Part shown: positions 24,166-32,828 of the stretch, piece by piece
Layout of the letters: the number at the start of each line of letters is the position of its first letter
Numbering within the stretch: position 1 is the first letter of the stretch
Assembly (NCBI RefSeq): GCF_014208105.1
Contig: NZ_JACHMQ010000001.1
Coordinates: 1,798,001 to 1,862,000 of the forward strand
Source: Actinomadura coerulea
GTDB taxonomy: Bacteria; Actinomycetota; Actinomycetes; Streptosporangiales; Streptosporangiaceae
Direction of reading: 5' to 3'
Length of the DNA stretch: 64,000 nucleotides
Notes under the pieces: generated by a model
What the model saw: only the letters and a program-made list of their open reading frames with translations
Told to the model about the DNA's origin: nothing
Database searches by the model: none
Made by a program: the position numbers and the translations under genes

Positions 24166-25559
24166 GAGGCGTTTCCCTTCGTGGTCGACAGCAGGCGCGT
24201 GGTGGAGCGCCCTTCCAGGAGGGGCAGCAGGACCACCTCGCCGTTGTGGGCCCGGATCGTCTCGGCCTCGGGCAGGGCCGCCCCGGCGTAGTCGGCGCCC
24301 TTGACCCACACGTCGGGGCGCAGCCGCTCCAGGAGCGGCGCCGGGGTGTCGTCGTCGAACACCAGCGCGGCGTCGACGTCGCTGAGCGCCTCCAGCACCC
24401 GGACGCGGTCCGCGGCGGGCGTCACCGGGCGGGACGGCCCCTTGCGGCGCCGGACCGACGCGTCGGAGTTGACGCAGACGATCAGGCAGTCGCCGAGCCT
24501 GCGGGCCTGCTGCAGCAGGCTGACGTGGCCCGCGTGCAGCAGGTCGAAGCAGCCGCCGGTGGCCACCACCGTGCCGCCCGCCCGCCGCGTCCGCTCGACG
24601 ACGTCCCAGGCGTCCTCGCCGCGCTCGGGGACGAGCCGGGCGGTGCCGGACTCGGCGAGCTGCGCCGCGACGGCCGCGGCGGCGCCCGCGCGGACGAACT
24701 CCGACGCCCGGTCGACGCCCTCGGTGACGGCCGCGGGCAGGTCCGCGCCGTCGGCGAGCGCGCCGACGACCCCGGCGGCGAAGCTGTCGCCCGCGCCGCA
24801 CGAGTCGCCGCGGGCGGGCCGGGCGGGCGCGAGGAACGGCGCCTCGGACCCGTCGCACAGCAGCGCGCCCTCGGCGCCGAGCGTGATCGCGACGCCGTCG
24901 ATGCCCCAGGAGCGGCCGAGGTGGCGGCCGCGCCGCCCGGCGGCAGACAGCCCGAACCCGGTGATGTCGGCGCCGTCGGCCGCGGCCAGCCGGGCGGCCT
25001 CCTCCTCGTTCGGGGTGAGCAGCCGCACGCCCGGCACCGGCGGTTCGCCGCGCGGGTGCGGGTCCCACACGACGGGGACGCTCGGGGGCAGCCCGCCGAG
25101 CAGGGACCGCACGGCGCGGTGCCGGGAGACGCCCCGGCCGTAGTCGGAGACCAGCACGGCGCCCGCCCCGGCGATCGCCTCGGCGACGCGGGGGCCGACG
25201 GGCCCGTCGAGGGCCTGCCCGTCCCCGGCGTCCAGGCGCGCCACCGACTGGCCGCCGGACCGGATGCGCAGCTTGCAGGGCGTCCCGCCGTGCAGGTGGA
25301 GCGCCGCGACCTCCATGTGCCGCTCCAGCATCGCGCGCAGGCGCCGGCCCGGGTCGTCGTCGGCGAGCGCGGTGACGAGCACCACCTCGCGGCCGCCCGC
25401 CGCGGCGAGCAGGGCCGCGAGGCCCGCCCCGCCGGGGCGGGGCCGCTCCTCAGCGTGCTCGACGACGGGGACGGGGGCGTCCGGGCAGAGCCGGCTGCTG
25501 CTGCCGACGACGTCGATGTCGAGCAGGACGTCGCCCACCACGACGAGTGGCGCCGTCAT
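24162..25559 (-). CDS. hldE: Bifunctional heptose-phosphate kinase/adenylyltransferase (HldE-like)
   Basis: A 465-residue two-domain protein. Residues 1-310 are a PfkB/ribokinase-type kinase (VVVGDVLLDIDVVG; RPGGAGLAALLAAAGG; anion hole and catalytic aspartate in ARGDSCGAGDSFAAGVVGAL near 250). Residues about 330-460 are a nucleotidyltransferase with TGGCFDLLHAGHVSLLQQARRLGD (HxGH near 347) and VNSDASVRRRKGPSRPV. Domain order and size match HldE/RfaE, which phosphorylates heptose 7-phosphate at C1 and later adenylates heptose 1-phosphate to ADP-heptose. ATG 25559 lies 36 bases after gmhA. The cytidylyltransferase-like tail points to ADP-heptose, not GDP-heptose. Confidence 0.9.
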   Translation of the reverse strand: MTAPLVVVGDVLLDIDVVGSSSRLCPDAPVPVVEHAEERPRPGGAGLAALLAAAGGREVVLVTALADDDPGRRLRAMLERHMEVAALHLHGGTPCKLRIRSGGQSVARLDAGDGQALDGPVGPRVAEAIAGAGAVLVSDYGRGVSRHRAVRSLLGGLPPSVPVVWDPHPRGEPPVPGVRLLTPNEEEAARLAAADGADITGFGLSAAGRRGRHLGRSWGIDGVAITLGAEGALLCDGSEAPFLAPARPARGDSCGAGDSFAAGVVGALADGADLPAAVTEGVDRASEFVRAGAAAAVAAQLAESGTARLVPERGEDAWDVVERTRRAGGTVVATGGCFDLLHAGHVSLLQQARRLGDCLIVCVNSDASVRRRKGPSRPVTPAADRVRVLEALSDVDAALVFDDDTPAPLLERLRPDVWVKGADYAGAALPEAETIRAHNGEVVLLPLLEGRSTTRLLSTTKGNAS

Positions 25560-25595
25560 GGTCCCTCCCTTCCGCGAGTCGCGTGGAGCCTCCGC

Positions 25596-26201
25596 TCAGG
25601 CATGGCGCACCCCCAGGGCGTCGTCGACCGCGCCGCACAGCAGGTGGATCGCGGCGAGGTGGATCTCCTGGACGGTCGAGGTCGAGGCGGCCCGCACGGT
25701 GAGCGCGTCGTCGCACGCCTCGGCCAGCGGGTTCGGGCCCGGCCCGGTGACCGCCCAGGCCGTGAGCCCGAGCCCGCGTGCCCGGCGGGCCGCCGCGATC
25801 ACGTTGGGGCTGCGCCCGCTGGTCGACAGGCACACCAGGACGTCCCCGGGACGGCCGTGGGCCTGCACCTGCCGCTCGAACACGGTGGTCGCGCCGTAGT
25901 CGTTCCCGATCGCCGTGACCGACGAGGTGTCGCCGTGCAGCGGAATCGCCGACAGCGGCCGGCGCTCGTCCTCGAACCGGCCGACGAGCTCGGCCGTCAG
26001 ATGCTGCGCCTCCGCGGCGCTGCCGCCGTTGCCGCAGGCCAGCAGCCGGCCGCCGGCGCGCAGGACGCCGGCCAGGCGCAGGCCCCACGCCTGCACGATG
26101 GGGACCTGCTCGCGGAACAGCAGCGCCGCCTCCGCGAGCGCCTCCAGCCGCTGGTCGTGGACGGTGGCGGTGCGGGTACGGATACCGGGCTGCGCGGTCA
26201 T
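25596..26201 (-). CDS. gmhA: Sedoheptulose 7-phosphate isomerase (GmhA-like SIS protein)
   Basis: A 201-residue SIS-domain protein. ACGNGGSAAEAQHLTAELVGRFEDERRPLSAIPLHGDTSSVTAIGNDYG (about 53-100) is the GmhA signature with the conserved serine, histidine and glutamate. VCLSTSGRSPNVIAAARRARGLGL and STSTVQEIHLAAIHLLC close the site. It converts sedoheptulose 7-phosphate to glycero-manno-heptose 7-phosphate, the entry step of the pathway. ATG 26201 shares one base with the upstream gene's stop. Confidence 0.93.
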   Translation of the reverse strand: MTAQPGIRTRTATVHDQRLEALAEAALLFREQVPIVQAWGLRLAGVLRAGGRLLACGNGGSAAEAQHLTAELVGRFEDERRPLSAIPLHGDTSSVTAIGNDYGATTVFERQVQAHGRPGDVLVCLSTSGRSPNVIAAARRARGLGLTAWAVTGPGPNPLAEACDDALTVRAASTSTVQEIHLAAIHLLCGAVDDALGVRHA

Positions 26202-27433
26202 CAGGCCGCCACCTCGCTCAGCACGGCGGCCTCCCGGTAGACGCGGGCGGTGTCGGCGGCGACCCGCGCCCACGAGTAGTGTTCGCGCGCCCGCCCCCCG
26301 CCCGCGCGCCCCATCGCGTCGCGCCCGGCCGGATCGTCCAGCACCCGCCGGATCGCCCTGGCGGCCCTCTCCGGGTCGCGCGGCGGGACGACCACGCCGG
26401 TGACGCCGTCCACGACGGTGTCCAGGTGCCCTCCGACGGCGGTCGCCACCACCGGGACCCCGCAGGCCATGGCCTCCAGGGGCACCATGCCGAACGGCTC
26501 GTACCAGGGCAGGGAGACGATGAGGCTCGCCGAGCGCAGCAGCGGCGGGACCTCGTCGCGGCCGAGCCGGCCGAGGAACTCCACCCGCCCGGCCACGCCC
26601 GCGTCCGCCGCCGCGCGCCGCAGCCTGCGCACCTCGGGATCGCCGTCGAGGCCCTCGCGGGGCGGCCCGCCCGCGACCAGCAGCTCGGCGTCCGGCAGGT
26701 GCGCCAGCGCGCGGATGGCGGTGTCGACGCCCTTGCGCTCGACGAGCCGCGAGAGCACCACGAGCCGGTGCCGTCCCCGCCCGGCGCGGGCAGGCCCCGC
26801 GGGGGAGAACAGGTCCAGGTCGACCCCGCACGGCACCACGCGGACGCGGTCGCGGGGGACGCCCATCGCGGCGAGCTCGGCGGTCTCGTCCGAGCAGGTG
26901 GCGACGACGGCGTCGGCGGCGCGCCCGAGCGCGCGCTCCAGCCGGATGCGGGAGGCGGGGCTGGTGTCGCCGTCGCCCTGGTGGCGCCGCTTGACGGTGC
27001 CGAGCGCGTGGTAGGTCTGCACCACCGGGACGCGCCGGGCCCCCGCCGCCTGCGCGGCCTGGACGGCCGCGAGGCCGCTCATCCAGAAGTGGGCGTGCGC
27101 GACGTCGGGCGGGTCCTCGGCCCAGCGCCGCTCCAGGTACCTCCCGAAGTCGTGCATCCACGGCAGCAGGCCGTCCTTGGCGATGTGCTCGGCCGGGCCC
27201 GCCGGGACGTGCTCCACGGTCACGCCGGGCGCGAACCCCACCCGCTCGGGCAGGCCGGCCGCGTCGCGGCGCGTGTACACGGTGACGAGGTGCCCCTGCC
27301 CGCCGAGTTCGGCGGCCAGTTCCGCGACGAACACGTTCTGCCCGCCGCCGTCCGCTCCGCCCAGCCCCTTCCCGGCGGGGCCGCGCCCGGCGGCGAGGGG
27401 GCTGGCGTGCTCGGAGATCATGGCTATCTTCAT
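26201..27433 (-). CDS. Glycosyltransferase family 4
   Basis: A 410-residue GT-B glycosyltransferase. GGADGGGQNVFVAELAAELGGQGHLVTVYTRR near residue 25 resembles the MshA/sucrose-synthase group. The C-terminal donor domain has LSRLVERKGVDTAIRALAHLPDAELLVAGG and LPWYEPFGMVPLEAMACGVPVVATAVGGHLDTV (the E-x7-E motif). ATG 27433 is preceded by a near-perfect Shine-Dalgarno AGGAGGTAA, the strongest within the operon. The donor is a nucleotide sugar of unknown identity, and the enzyme acts at the cytosolic face. Confidence 0.87.
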   Translation of the reverse strand: MKIAMISEHASPLAAGRGPAGKGLGGADGGGQNVFVAELAAELGGQGHLVTVYTRRDAAGLPERVGFAPGVTVEHVPAGPAEHIAKDGLLPWMHDFGRYLERRWAEDPPDVAHAHFWMSGLAAVQAAQAAGARRVPVVQTYHALGTVKRRHQGDGDTSPASRIRLERALGRAADAVVATCSDETAELAAMGVPRDRVRVVPCGVDLDLFSPAGPARAGRGRHRLVVLSRLVERKGVDTAIRALAHLPDAELLVAGGPPREGLDGDPEVRRLRRAAADAGVAGRVEFLGRLGRDEVPPLLRSASLIVSLPWYEPFGMVPLEAMACGVPVVATAVGGHLDTVVDGVTGVVVPPRDPERAARAIRRVLDDPAGRDAMGRAGGGRAREHYSWARVAADTARVYREAAVLSEVAA

Positions 27434-28425
27434 CGCGTTACCTCCTGGAGAGTTCGCCGCCAGTCGCGCAGGAACCGCGCGAGCCCGTACCGGTCGACGG
27501 CGTGGGCCCGCGCCTCCTTCCCCATCTGGCGGGCACGCGGCGGGTCGGCGGCCAGGGTCCGCGCGGCGTCGGCCAGGGTGGCGACCCGCGTGGACAGGAC
27601 CCCGGCCTCCGGCGGCACCGCCTCGACCGCCTCGGTGGTGGCGAGCGCCACCACCGGCAGGCCGAGCATCATGGCCTCGATCAGCGCGAGGCCGAGCGAG
27701 GTCCACCGGTAGGGGTGGACGTAGACGCGGCGGCGGGCGAGCTCGTCGTGCATCCTCGCCTGCGGCAGGTCCTCGAACGTCCACAGCGCCTCGTGCGCGA
27801 TGCCGAGCTCGCGCGGGGCGCCGGAGACGTTCATCCCGAACAGGTCCAGGGGGACGGCGGCCGCCAGCTCGGCCAGCAGGTCCGCGCCGGCGACGCGCCC
27901 GCGGCGCAGCGGGTCGTTGATGACGACGCCGGCGCGCGGCAGTTCGGCGGTGTACCGGTAGCCGGGGTCGACGACGCCGTGCTCGATGACCGTGGTCGGG
28001 GCGCGGCCGCAGTTCCAGAACAGCTGGTTGAAGTGGGTGACGTGCACGACGGGGATGTCGGAGCGGTCGTGCAGGAAGTGGCGGCTGTCGGGGACGACCT
28101 CCTCCGGCATGCCCACGTCGGACGGGGTCCGGCGGGGCGTGTCGTGCTCGACGTAGACGGCCGGGAGGTCGCGTCCGGGGCGGCGCCCGAGCCATTCCTC
28201 GGCGAGGCGCAGTTCGTGGGGCCGCTGCAGGACGACGGCGTCGACGTCCTCGTCGCGGAGCCGCTCCGGCGGCACCTCGACCGCGCGGTCGGGCCAGTGG
28301 AAGGTGTCGGGGCGGCCCCTGCCGTCCGGGCCCCGGTCGGGGGTGACGGGGACGAGCGTGGTCTGCGGGCCGTGGACGAACGACGTCGCCCACGATCCGT
28401 GCACGTGCCACATCAGCACTCTCAT
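27430..28425 (-). CDS. Glycosyltransferase (GT-B type, group 1-like)
   Basis: A 331-residue protein. The donor half has DLFGMNVSG, YVHPYRWTSLGLALIEAMMLGLPVVALATTEAVEAVPPEAGVLS (about 235-280), which is the GT1/GT4-type E-x7-E region. The N-terminal half (RVLMWHVHGSWATSFVHGPQ; YVEHDTPRRTPSDV; VVHVTHFNQLFWNCGR) shows no common catalytic signature, so this is a divergent family member. It overlaps both neighbours by four bases. Its start region is part of a 20-base repeat shared with another junction of the operon. Confidence 0.78.
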   Translation of the reverse strand: MRVLMWHVHGSWATSFVHGPQTTLVPVTPDRGPDGRGRPDTFHWPDRAVEVPPERLRDEDVDAVVLQRPHELRLAEEWLGRRPGRDLPAVYVEHDTPRRTPSDVGMPEEVVPDSRHFLHDRSDIPVVHVTHFNQLFWNCGRAPTTVIEHGVVDPGYRYTAELPRAGVVINDPLRRGRVAGADLLAELAAAVPLDLFGMNVSGAPRELGIAHEALWTFEDLPQARMHDELARRRVYVHPYRWTSLGLALIEAMMLGLPVVALATTEAVEAVPPEAGVLSTRVATLADAARTLAADPPRARQMGKEARAHAVDRYGLARFLRDWRRTLQEVTR

Positions 28426-28440
28426 CGGGCGTGCACCTCC
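28421..28440 (-). repeat. 20-base junction repeat, copy 1
   Basis: On the minus strand GGAGGTGCACGCCCGATGAG is identical to 30960-30979. It encodes the end (EVHAR, stop) of one gene, its Shine-Dalgarno GGAGGTG and the ATG of the next. Here it joins the second GT9 gene to the following glycosyltransferase. Confidence 0.85.
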
Positions 28441-29450
28441 TCGTCCGCCGCCGCGACCTCGTCCGTCGCCACGATCTCCACCGCGGCGGCGACCTCGTCC
28501 GGGCCGACCGACGCCAGGCAGGGGTGGCCGTCCACGGGGCAGTCGCGGGCGCGGGTGTCCTTGCACGGGGCCCCCTGGTCGCCGAGCAGCGCCAGCGGCA
28601 CCCCGAAGGGCGCCCACCGGGCGGCCGGGACGGTGGGCGCGAACAGCGACACGACCGGCGTCCCGACGGCCGCCGCCAGATGCGCGGGCCCGGTGTTGCC
28701 GGCGACGGCGGCGCAGGCGCCGCGCAGCACCGACGCCAGCTCGGGCAGGCTGGTGCGGCCGCCGAGGTCGAGGCCGTCCTCCCCGGCGACCAGCGCCGTC
28801 AGGTCCTTCTCGTCCTTGTGGCCGGTCACGACCACCCGGCGCCCGGCCGCGACGAGCAGCCGCACCGCCTCGGCGCAGTGCCCGGGGGGCCAGGCGCGCG
28901 CCGGCACCGACGTCCCCGGGTGCACCACGACGTAGCCCGGTCCGCCGGTGAGGTGGTCGACGTCGGGCAGCGGGCCGCGGACCCGCAGCCGGGTGTCGGC
29001 GGGGGCGGGGAAACCGGCGTCCTCCACCAGGGCGAGCATGCGCAGCGGCTCGGGCACGTCGGTGTCGGGGCGGTGCCGCAGGTCCAGCAGCGACCCCGGG
29101 TAGTCCTCGCTGATGCCGCCGATCCAGGGCGTCCCGGCCAGCCGCAGCAGCAGCGCGAGCGGCAGCGGCGACTGGTGGAACGAGGTCAGGATCAGCGCCC
29201 GGTCGAACCCCTCGAGCATGCCGGTGAGGCGGTCGATCTCGGCCTGTTCGACGGGGACGTGGTCGGGGTCGATCCAGGGGGCGCGCCACTCGATGACCCG
29301 GTCGACGCCGGGCAGCATGTCGGCCGCGGCGCGCCCGCGCGGCCCGCACAGCAGCACGAGCTCGTCGGCGCGCTCGGCGACCGCCCGCACGGCGGGGCCG
29401 GCGAGCAGGACGTCGCCGATGTTGTCCTGTCGTGCGACGAGCACTCTCAT
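28422..29450 (-). CDS. Glycosyltransferase family 9 (heptosyltransferase-like), second copy
   Basis: A 342-residue GT9 protein: RVLVARQDNIGDVLLAGPAVRAVAERADELVLLCGPRG at the N-terminus, VVVHPGTSVPARAWPPGHCAEAVRLL and LGGRTSLPELASVLRGACAAVAGNTGPAHLAAAVGTPVVSLFAPTVPAARWAPFG in the donor domain. A cysteine cluster CKDTRARDCPVDGHPCLASV near residue 310 matches a motif common in GT9 proteins. With the copy at 22544 this gives two heptosyltransferase-like enzymes in one operon, consistent with at least two heptose residues per repeat or core. Its C-terminus EEVHAR contains the Shine-Dalgarno for the next gene. Confidence 0.86.
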   Translation of the reverse strand: MRVLVARQDNIGDVLLAGPAVRAVAERADELVLLCGPRGRAAADMLPGVDRVIEWRAPWIDPDHVPVEQAEIDRLTGMLEGFDRALILTSFHQSPLPLALLLRLAGTPWIGGISEDYPGSLLDLRHRPDTDVPEPLRMLALVEDAGFPAPADTRLRVRGPLPDVDHLTGGPGYVVVHPGTSVPARAWPPGHCAEAVRLLVAAGRRVVVTGHKDEKDLTALVAGEDGLDLGGRTSLPELASVLRGACAAVAGNTGPAHLAAAVGTPVVSLFAPTVPAARWAPFGVPLALLGDQGAPCKDTRARDCPVDGHPCLASVGPDEVAAAVEIVATDEVAAADEEVHAR

Positions 29451-30964
29451 CGGCGCCGCCTTCCGCCGAGGACCAGGTCGACGGCGGCGTCCAGCGTCGG
29501 GGCCGTCTCCGGCGCCCGCGCGATCTCCGTGCGGAGGGTCCGGCCGGTCGGGACGAGGATGCCGCGCGCACCGGCCGCCGCTGCGGCCTCGATGTCGCCG
29601 CCGATGTCGCCGATGACGGCGCACTCGGACGGCGGCACCCCGAGCCGCTCGGCCGCGCGCTCGACCAGCCCCGGGCGCGGCTTGCGGCACCCGCAGCCGT
29701 CGCCGTCGTCGTGCGGGCAGAACTCCCACACGTCGATGGGGCCGAGCAGCTCCTCGGCGCGGGCGTTGACGCGGCGCACGTCCCCGGCGGTGATGCGGCC
29801 CTTGGCGACCCCTGACTGGTTGGACACGACGCCGATGCGGACGCCGTGCCGCCGCAGCCGGTCCAGGGCGCGGCGGGCGCCCGGCATCGGCTCGACCCGC
29901 GCCGGGTCCCCGTTGTAGGGGACGTCCCTGATCAGGGTGTCGTCGCGGTCGAACAGCACGGCCCGCGTCCCGCCCCAGGCCCGCGCCCGCCGGTGGACGA
30001 CCAGGCCCCGCACACGGTGCCAGACCGCCGCGGGCGGGATGGCGACGCTGGTGACCAGCATCTTCGTCACCTCGTCCGGCGTCCGTGGGCCCGGCCGTAT
30101 CCGCTCGTGGGCGAATCTCGCGGTGAGCGCCGCCCAGGTTCCCGCGGCGGTGAGCGCGACGGCCGCGCCGCGGCGGCCGCGCGCCGCCGCGGGAAGGGCG
30201 GCGAGGGCGAGCAGGCCCACCGCGGTGGTGAGGACGTGGCGGCGGAGAAGGCCGCGGCCCTCACCGGCGCGGCGGCGCCAGGACGGGCCGTGCACGCGCC
30301 ACATGAGGACGTCGTCGGCGTTCCCGGCCTGCGCCCGCACCGACGCCCAGAACCCGGCCCGGCGGACCGGATGCGTCAGCCGCCGCTCCCCGAGGACGAG
30401 GCCGTGGCCGGCGTCCATGGCGCGCAGCGCCAGGTCGGCGTCCTCGCGGTAGGCGCGGCGGAAGCGCTCGTCGAAGCCGCCGAGTCCGGCCAGCACGCCG
30501 CGGCGGTAGGCCATGTCCGCGGTGATCCAGTCGGCGTCCGCGAGCCCGGCGGTGCCCCGCTCCCAGTCGGTCGGGGCCCGGCCGTCCGGCGGCGGGACGC
30601 TGACGCGGCCCTGGGAGCCGCCGGCCTCCGGCGGCAGGGCGGCGAGGTCGGCCGCCAGCCGGGAGGGCCACTTGGCCTCGGGGACGACGTCGTCGTCCAG
30701 GAAGGCGACCCACTCGGTCGTCGCGGCGCGCCAGCCCGCGTTGCGCGCGGCGGCGGGTCCGCGGCCGCCGGAGCGGATCACCCGGATGCGCTGCCCGGCG
30801 GGCGGCGGCAGCGGCAGCGGCGCGCCGGGCGCCGGGCGGTCGTCCACGACGATGATCTCGTGCGGCGCGGGGCCCGCGCCGTCCCGCAGCGCGGTCAGCA
30901 GCGCGTGCAGGGTGACGCGCAGGCTCGGCCTGCCGATCGTGGGAATGACGACGGTGCAGCTCAT
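29447..30964 (-). CDS. Fusion protein: GT2 glycosyltransferase plus GmhB-like heptose-bisphosphate phosphatase
   Basis: A 505-residue protein with one unbroken frame. Residues 1-230 are a GT2 domain (CTVVIPTIGRPSLRVTLHALL; IIVVDDRP; WVAFLDDDVVPE near 107; YREDADLALRAMDAGH near 183). Residues about 240-330 hold one or two hydrophobic segments (LTTAVGLLALAALPAAARG). Residues about 334-505 are a HAD phosphatase: FDRDDTLIRD (DxDxT near 339), VVSNQSGVAKG, and the zinc-loop CPHDDGDGCGCRKPRPG that marks GmhB. GmhB removes the C7 phosphate from heptose 1,7-bisphosphate. In Gram-negatives GmhB is a stand-alone protein. It completes the GmhA-HldE-GmhB route and may tether synthesis to the membrane. Confidence 0.87.
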   Translation of the reverse strand: MSCTVVIPTIGRPSLRVTLHALLTALRDGAGPAPHEIIVVDDRPAPGAPLPLPPPAGQRIRVIRSGGRGPAAARNAGWRAATTEWVAFLDDDVVPEAKWPSRLAADLAALPPEAGGSQGRVSVPPPDGRAPTDWERGTAGLADADWITADMAYRRGVLAGLGGFDERFRRAYREDADLALRAMDAGHGLVLGERRLTHPVRRAGFWASVRAQAGNADDVLMWRVHGPSWRRRAGEGRGLLRRHVLTTAVGLLALAALPAAARGRRGAAVALTAAGTWAALTARFAHERIRPGPRTPDEVTKMLVTSVAIPPAAVWHRVRGLVVHRRARAWGGTRAVLFDRDDTLIRDVPYNGDPARVEPMPGARRALDRLRRHGVRIGVVSNQSGVAKGRITAGDVRRVNARAEELLGPIDVWEFCPHDDGDGCGCRKPRPGLVERAAERLGVPPSECAVIGDIGGDIEAAAAAGARGILVPTGRTLRTEIARAPETAPTLDAAVDLVLGGRRRR

Positions 30965-30979
30965 CGGGCGTGCACCTCC
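30960..30979 (-). repeat. 20-base junction repeat, copy 2
   Basis: Identical to 28421-28440. It carries the end of the carbamoyltransferase gene (REVHAR, stop), the Shine-Dalgarno GGAGGTG and the ATG of the GT2-GmhB fusion gene. Confidence 0.85.
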
Positions 30980-32601
30980 CGGCGGCGCACCACGAACGGG
31001 CCGATGGCGAGCAGGTCGACCGGCGCCGAGCCGAAGCACTCCAGCGCGTCGCGCGGGTCGTCCACCATGGGGCGCCCGGCGGTGTTCAGGCTGGTGTTCA
31101 CCAGGACCGGCAGGCCGGTGCGGCGGCGGAACTCCTCCAGCAGGCCCGCCACGAGCGGCTCGTCGGCGGCGTCGACCGTCTGCACGCGGGCGGTGCCGTC
31201 CACGTGCACGACGGCGGGGATCCGCTCGCGCCACTCGGGTCTGACCCGGTGCACGAACAGCATGTAGGGGCTCGGCAGCGGGCCCTCGAAGATGTCGGCC
31301 GCGTGGTCGAGCGCCACCATCGGGGCGATGGGCCGGAACTGCTCGCGGCCCTTGACGTCGTTGAGCCGCTCGATGTTGGCGGCATGCCCGGGATGGGCGA
31401 GCAGAGAGCGGTGCCCGAGCGCGCGCGGCCCGAATTCCGAGCGCCCCTGGAACCACGCCACGATCTCGTTGCGGGCCAGAGCCGCGGCGACGGCGGCCGC
31501 CAGGTCGTCCGGACGCTCGTAGGGGATCCTCGCGGTGTCGAGCCGGGCGGCGATCTCCCCCTCGTCCCATCGGCGGCCGAGGCCGGCGCCCGGCATGGCG
31601 GCCAGCGGGTCGCCGCCCGAGCGCGCGACGTGCAGGGCGGCGCCGAGCGCCGTCCCGGCGTCGCCCGCCGCCGGCTGGACCCAGACCTCGTCGTAGGGTC
31701 CGGCCTCGGCCAGCCGGGAGTTGGCGACGCAGTTGAGGGCCACGCCGCCGGCGAGCATCAGGCGGCGGGCGCCGGTCCGGCCGTGCAGCCAGGCCGCGAG
31801 GTCGAGGAGCACCTCCTCCAGGCGGGTCTGGACGCTGGCGGCGAGGTCGGCGTGGTCGCGGGTCCACTCGCCGCCGGGCCGGCGGGCCTTCGCCAGGGAG
31901 CCCCAGTCGACCGGGGCGGCCTCGAAGCCGCCGTCCCCGGTCGCGCGGACGTGCTCGCGCAGCTCGTCCAGGAAGCGCGGCTCGCCGTAGGACGCCAGCG
32001 CCATGACCTTGTACTCGTCGCTGGAGCGCAGGAACCCGAGGTGCTCGGTGAGGTCCTCGTACATGAGGCCGAGCGAGTGGGGGAGGCGCTGGGCGTGCAG
32101 CGGTGTCAGCTCGCCGCCCTCGTACGTCCCGGCCAGGTGCGAGTGCGACTCGCCGCGGCCGTCCAGGACCAGCACGTCGCCCTCGCCGGGCCCGGGCGCG
32201 GCGAGCGCGGCGGACGCGGCGTGCGCCACGTGGTGCGGCACGTACCGGACGATCCCGGGGTCGAGCCCCGGCAGCGCGGTCGCCAGGAAGTTCGGGGCGC
32301 GCCGCGCGTAGAGCGTGCGCAGGCGCTCCCACTGGGCGTCGTGCCCGTCGAGGCCCGGCTCGGCGAGCTCGGGATCGTAGGAGTAGGCGACGGCGTCGAG
32401 GTCGCCGGGCTCCAGCCCGGCCTCCTCCAGGCACCAGCGGGCGGCCTGCTCCGGCACCTCCCAGGCGGAGAAGGGCACCGGCCGCTTCCCGTGCTTGCGC
32501 CGGCTGAAGCGCTCCTCCTCGGCCGCGGCGACGACGGTGCCGTCCGACACCAGCGCGGCGGCCGGATCGTGGAAGATCGCGTTGATTCCGAGCACGCGCA
32601 T
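30961..32601 (-). CDS. Carbamoyltransferase (NodU/CmcH/TobZ family)
   Basis: A 546-residue protein. Residues 1-330 form the ASKHA-like YrdC-linked domain (VLGINAIFHDPAAALVSDG; AAAEEERFSRRKHGKRPVPFSAWEVP; VPHHVAHAASAAL; LDGRGESHSHLAG; MLAGGVALNCVANSRL). The C-terminal part holds EIVAWFQGRSEFGPRALGHRSLLAHP and LPVLVNTSLNTAGRPMVDDPRDAL. Family members transfer carbamoyl from carbamoyl phosphate, through carbamoyl-AMP, onto sugar hydroxyls of Nod factors, cephamycin or tobramycin. I start at ATG 32601 (RVLGINAIFHDP matches the family N-terminus); a frame extension to 32661 lacks a ribosome-binding site. It is the first gene of the leftward operon, so the glycan is probably O-carbamoylated. Confidence 0.9.
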   Translation of the reverse strand: MRVLGINAIFHDPAAALVSDGTVVAAAEEERFSRRKHGKRPVPFSAWEVPEQAARWCLEEAGLEPGDLDAVAYSYDPELAEPGLDGHDAQWERLRTLYARRAPNFLATALPGLDPGIVRYVPHHVAHAASAALAAPGPGEGDVLVLDGRGESHSHLAGTYEGGELTPLHAQRLPHSLGLMYEDLTEHLGFLRSSDEYKVMALASYGEPRFLDELREHVRATGDGGFEAAPVDWGSLAKARRPGGEWTRDHADLAASVQTRLEEVLLDLAAWLHGRTGARRLMLAGGVALNCVANSRLAEAGPYDEVWVQPAAGDAGTALGAALHVARSGGDPLAAMPGAGLGRRWDEGEIAARLDTARIPYERPDDLAAAVAAALARNEIVAWFQGRSEFGPRALGHRSLLAHPGHAANIERLNDVKGREQFRPIAPMVALDHAADIFEGPLPSPYMLFVHRVRPEWRERIPAVVHVDGTARVQTVDAADEPLVAGLLEEFRRRTGLPVLVNTSLNTAGRPMVDDPRDALECFGSAPVDLLAIGPFVVRRREVHAR

Positions 32602-32828
32602 AGATACCCCGTTTCGGCGCAGCATGGGCGGGAGGGGGCCGGTGGCCTTCGTCGTAGGCACCGCGCTTCGGTCGGATCTGCCGGAGCGAATCCCCTATAG
32701 GTAATTCGGGACATTGCCGAGAACTGTGTGGCTAAACGCTGATGTCGGAAGAGTCGCTAGTAATAAAAGTTGCAGGTGATGCGCCATTTACGGACATGGA
32801 GGGGAAAGTGGGGGGTACTTGCCGGTCC
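32602..32828. promoter_or_regulatory. AT-rich divergent promoter region of the glycan locus
   Basis: This 227-base interval lies between the ten-gene leftward operon and the rightward GT2 pair. Between about 32690 and 32795 its AT content is well above that of the surrounding DNA. For the leftward operon TTCTCG and TATAGG, 18 bases apart, form a weak promoter candidate (about 32698-32727). For the rightward pair AT-rich hexamers near 32758-32768 are possible. I see no clear operator, and the boxes are poor matches. Confidence 0.4.

Noticed and set aside
21577..32601. Heptose genes as a classical antibiotic cluster
   Set aside because: No polyketide, peptide, aminocyclitol or nucleoside scaffold genes, no resistance gene and no pathway-specific regulator are present. 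The abundance of glycosyltransferases fits a glycan better. An unknown saccharide natural product cannot be excluded.
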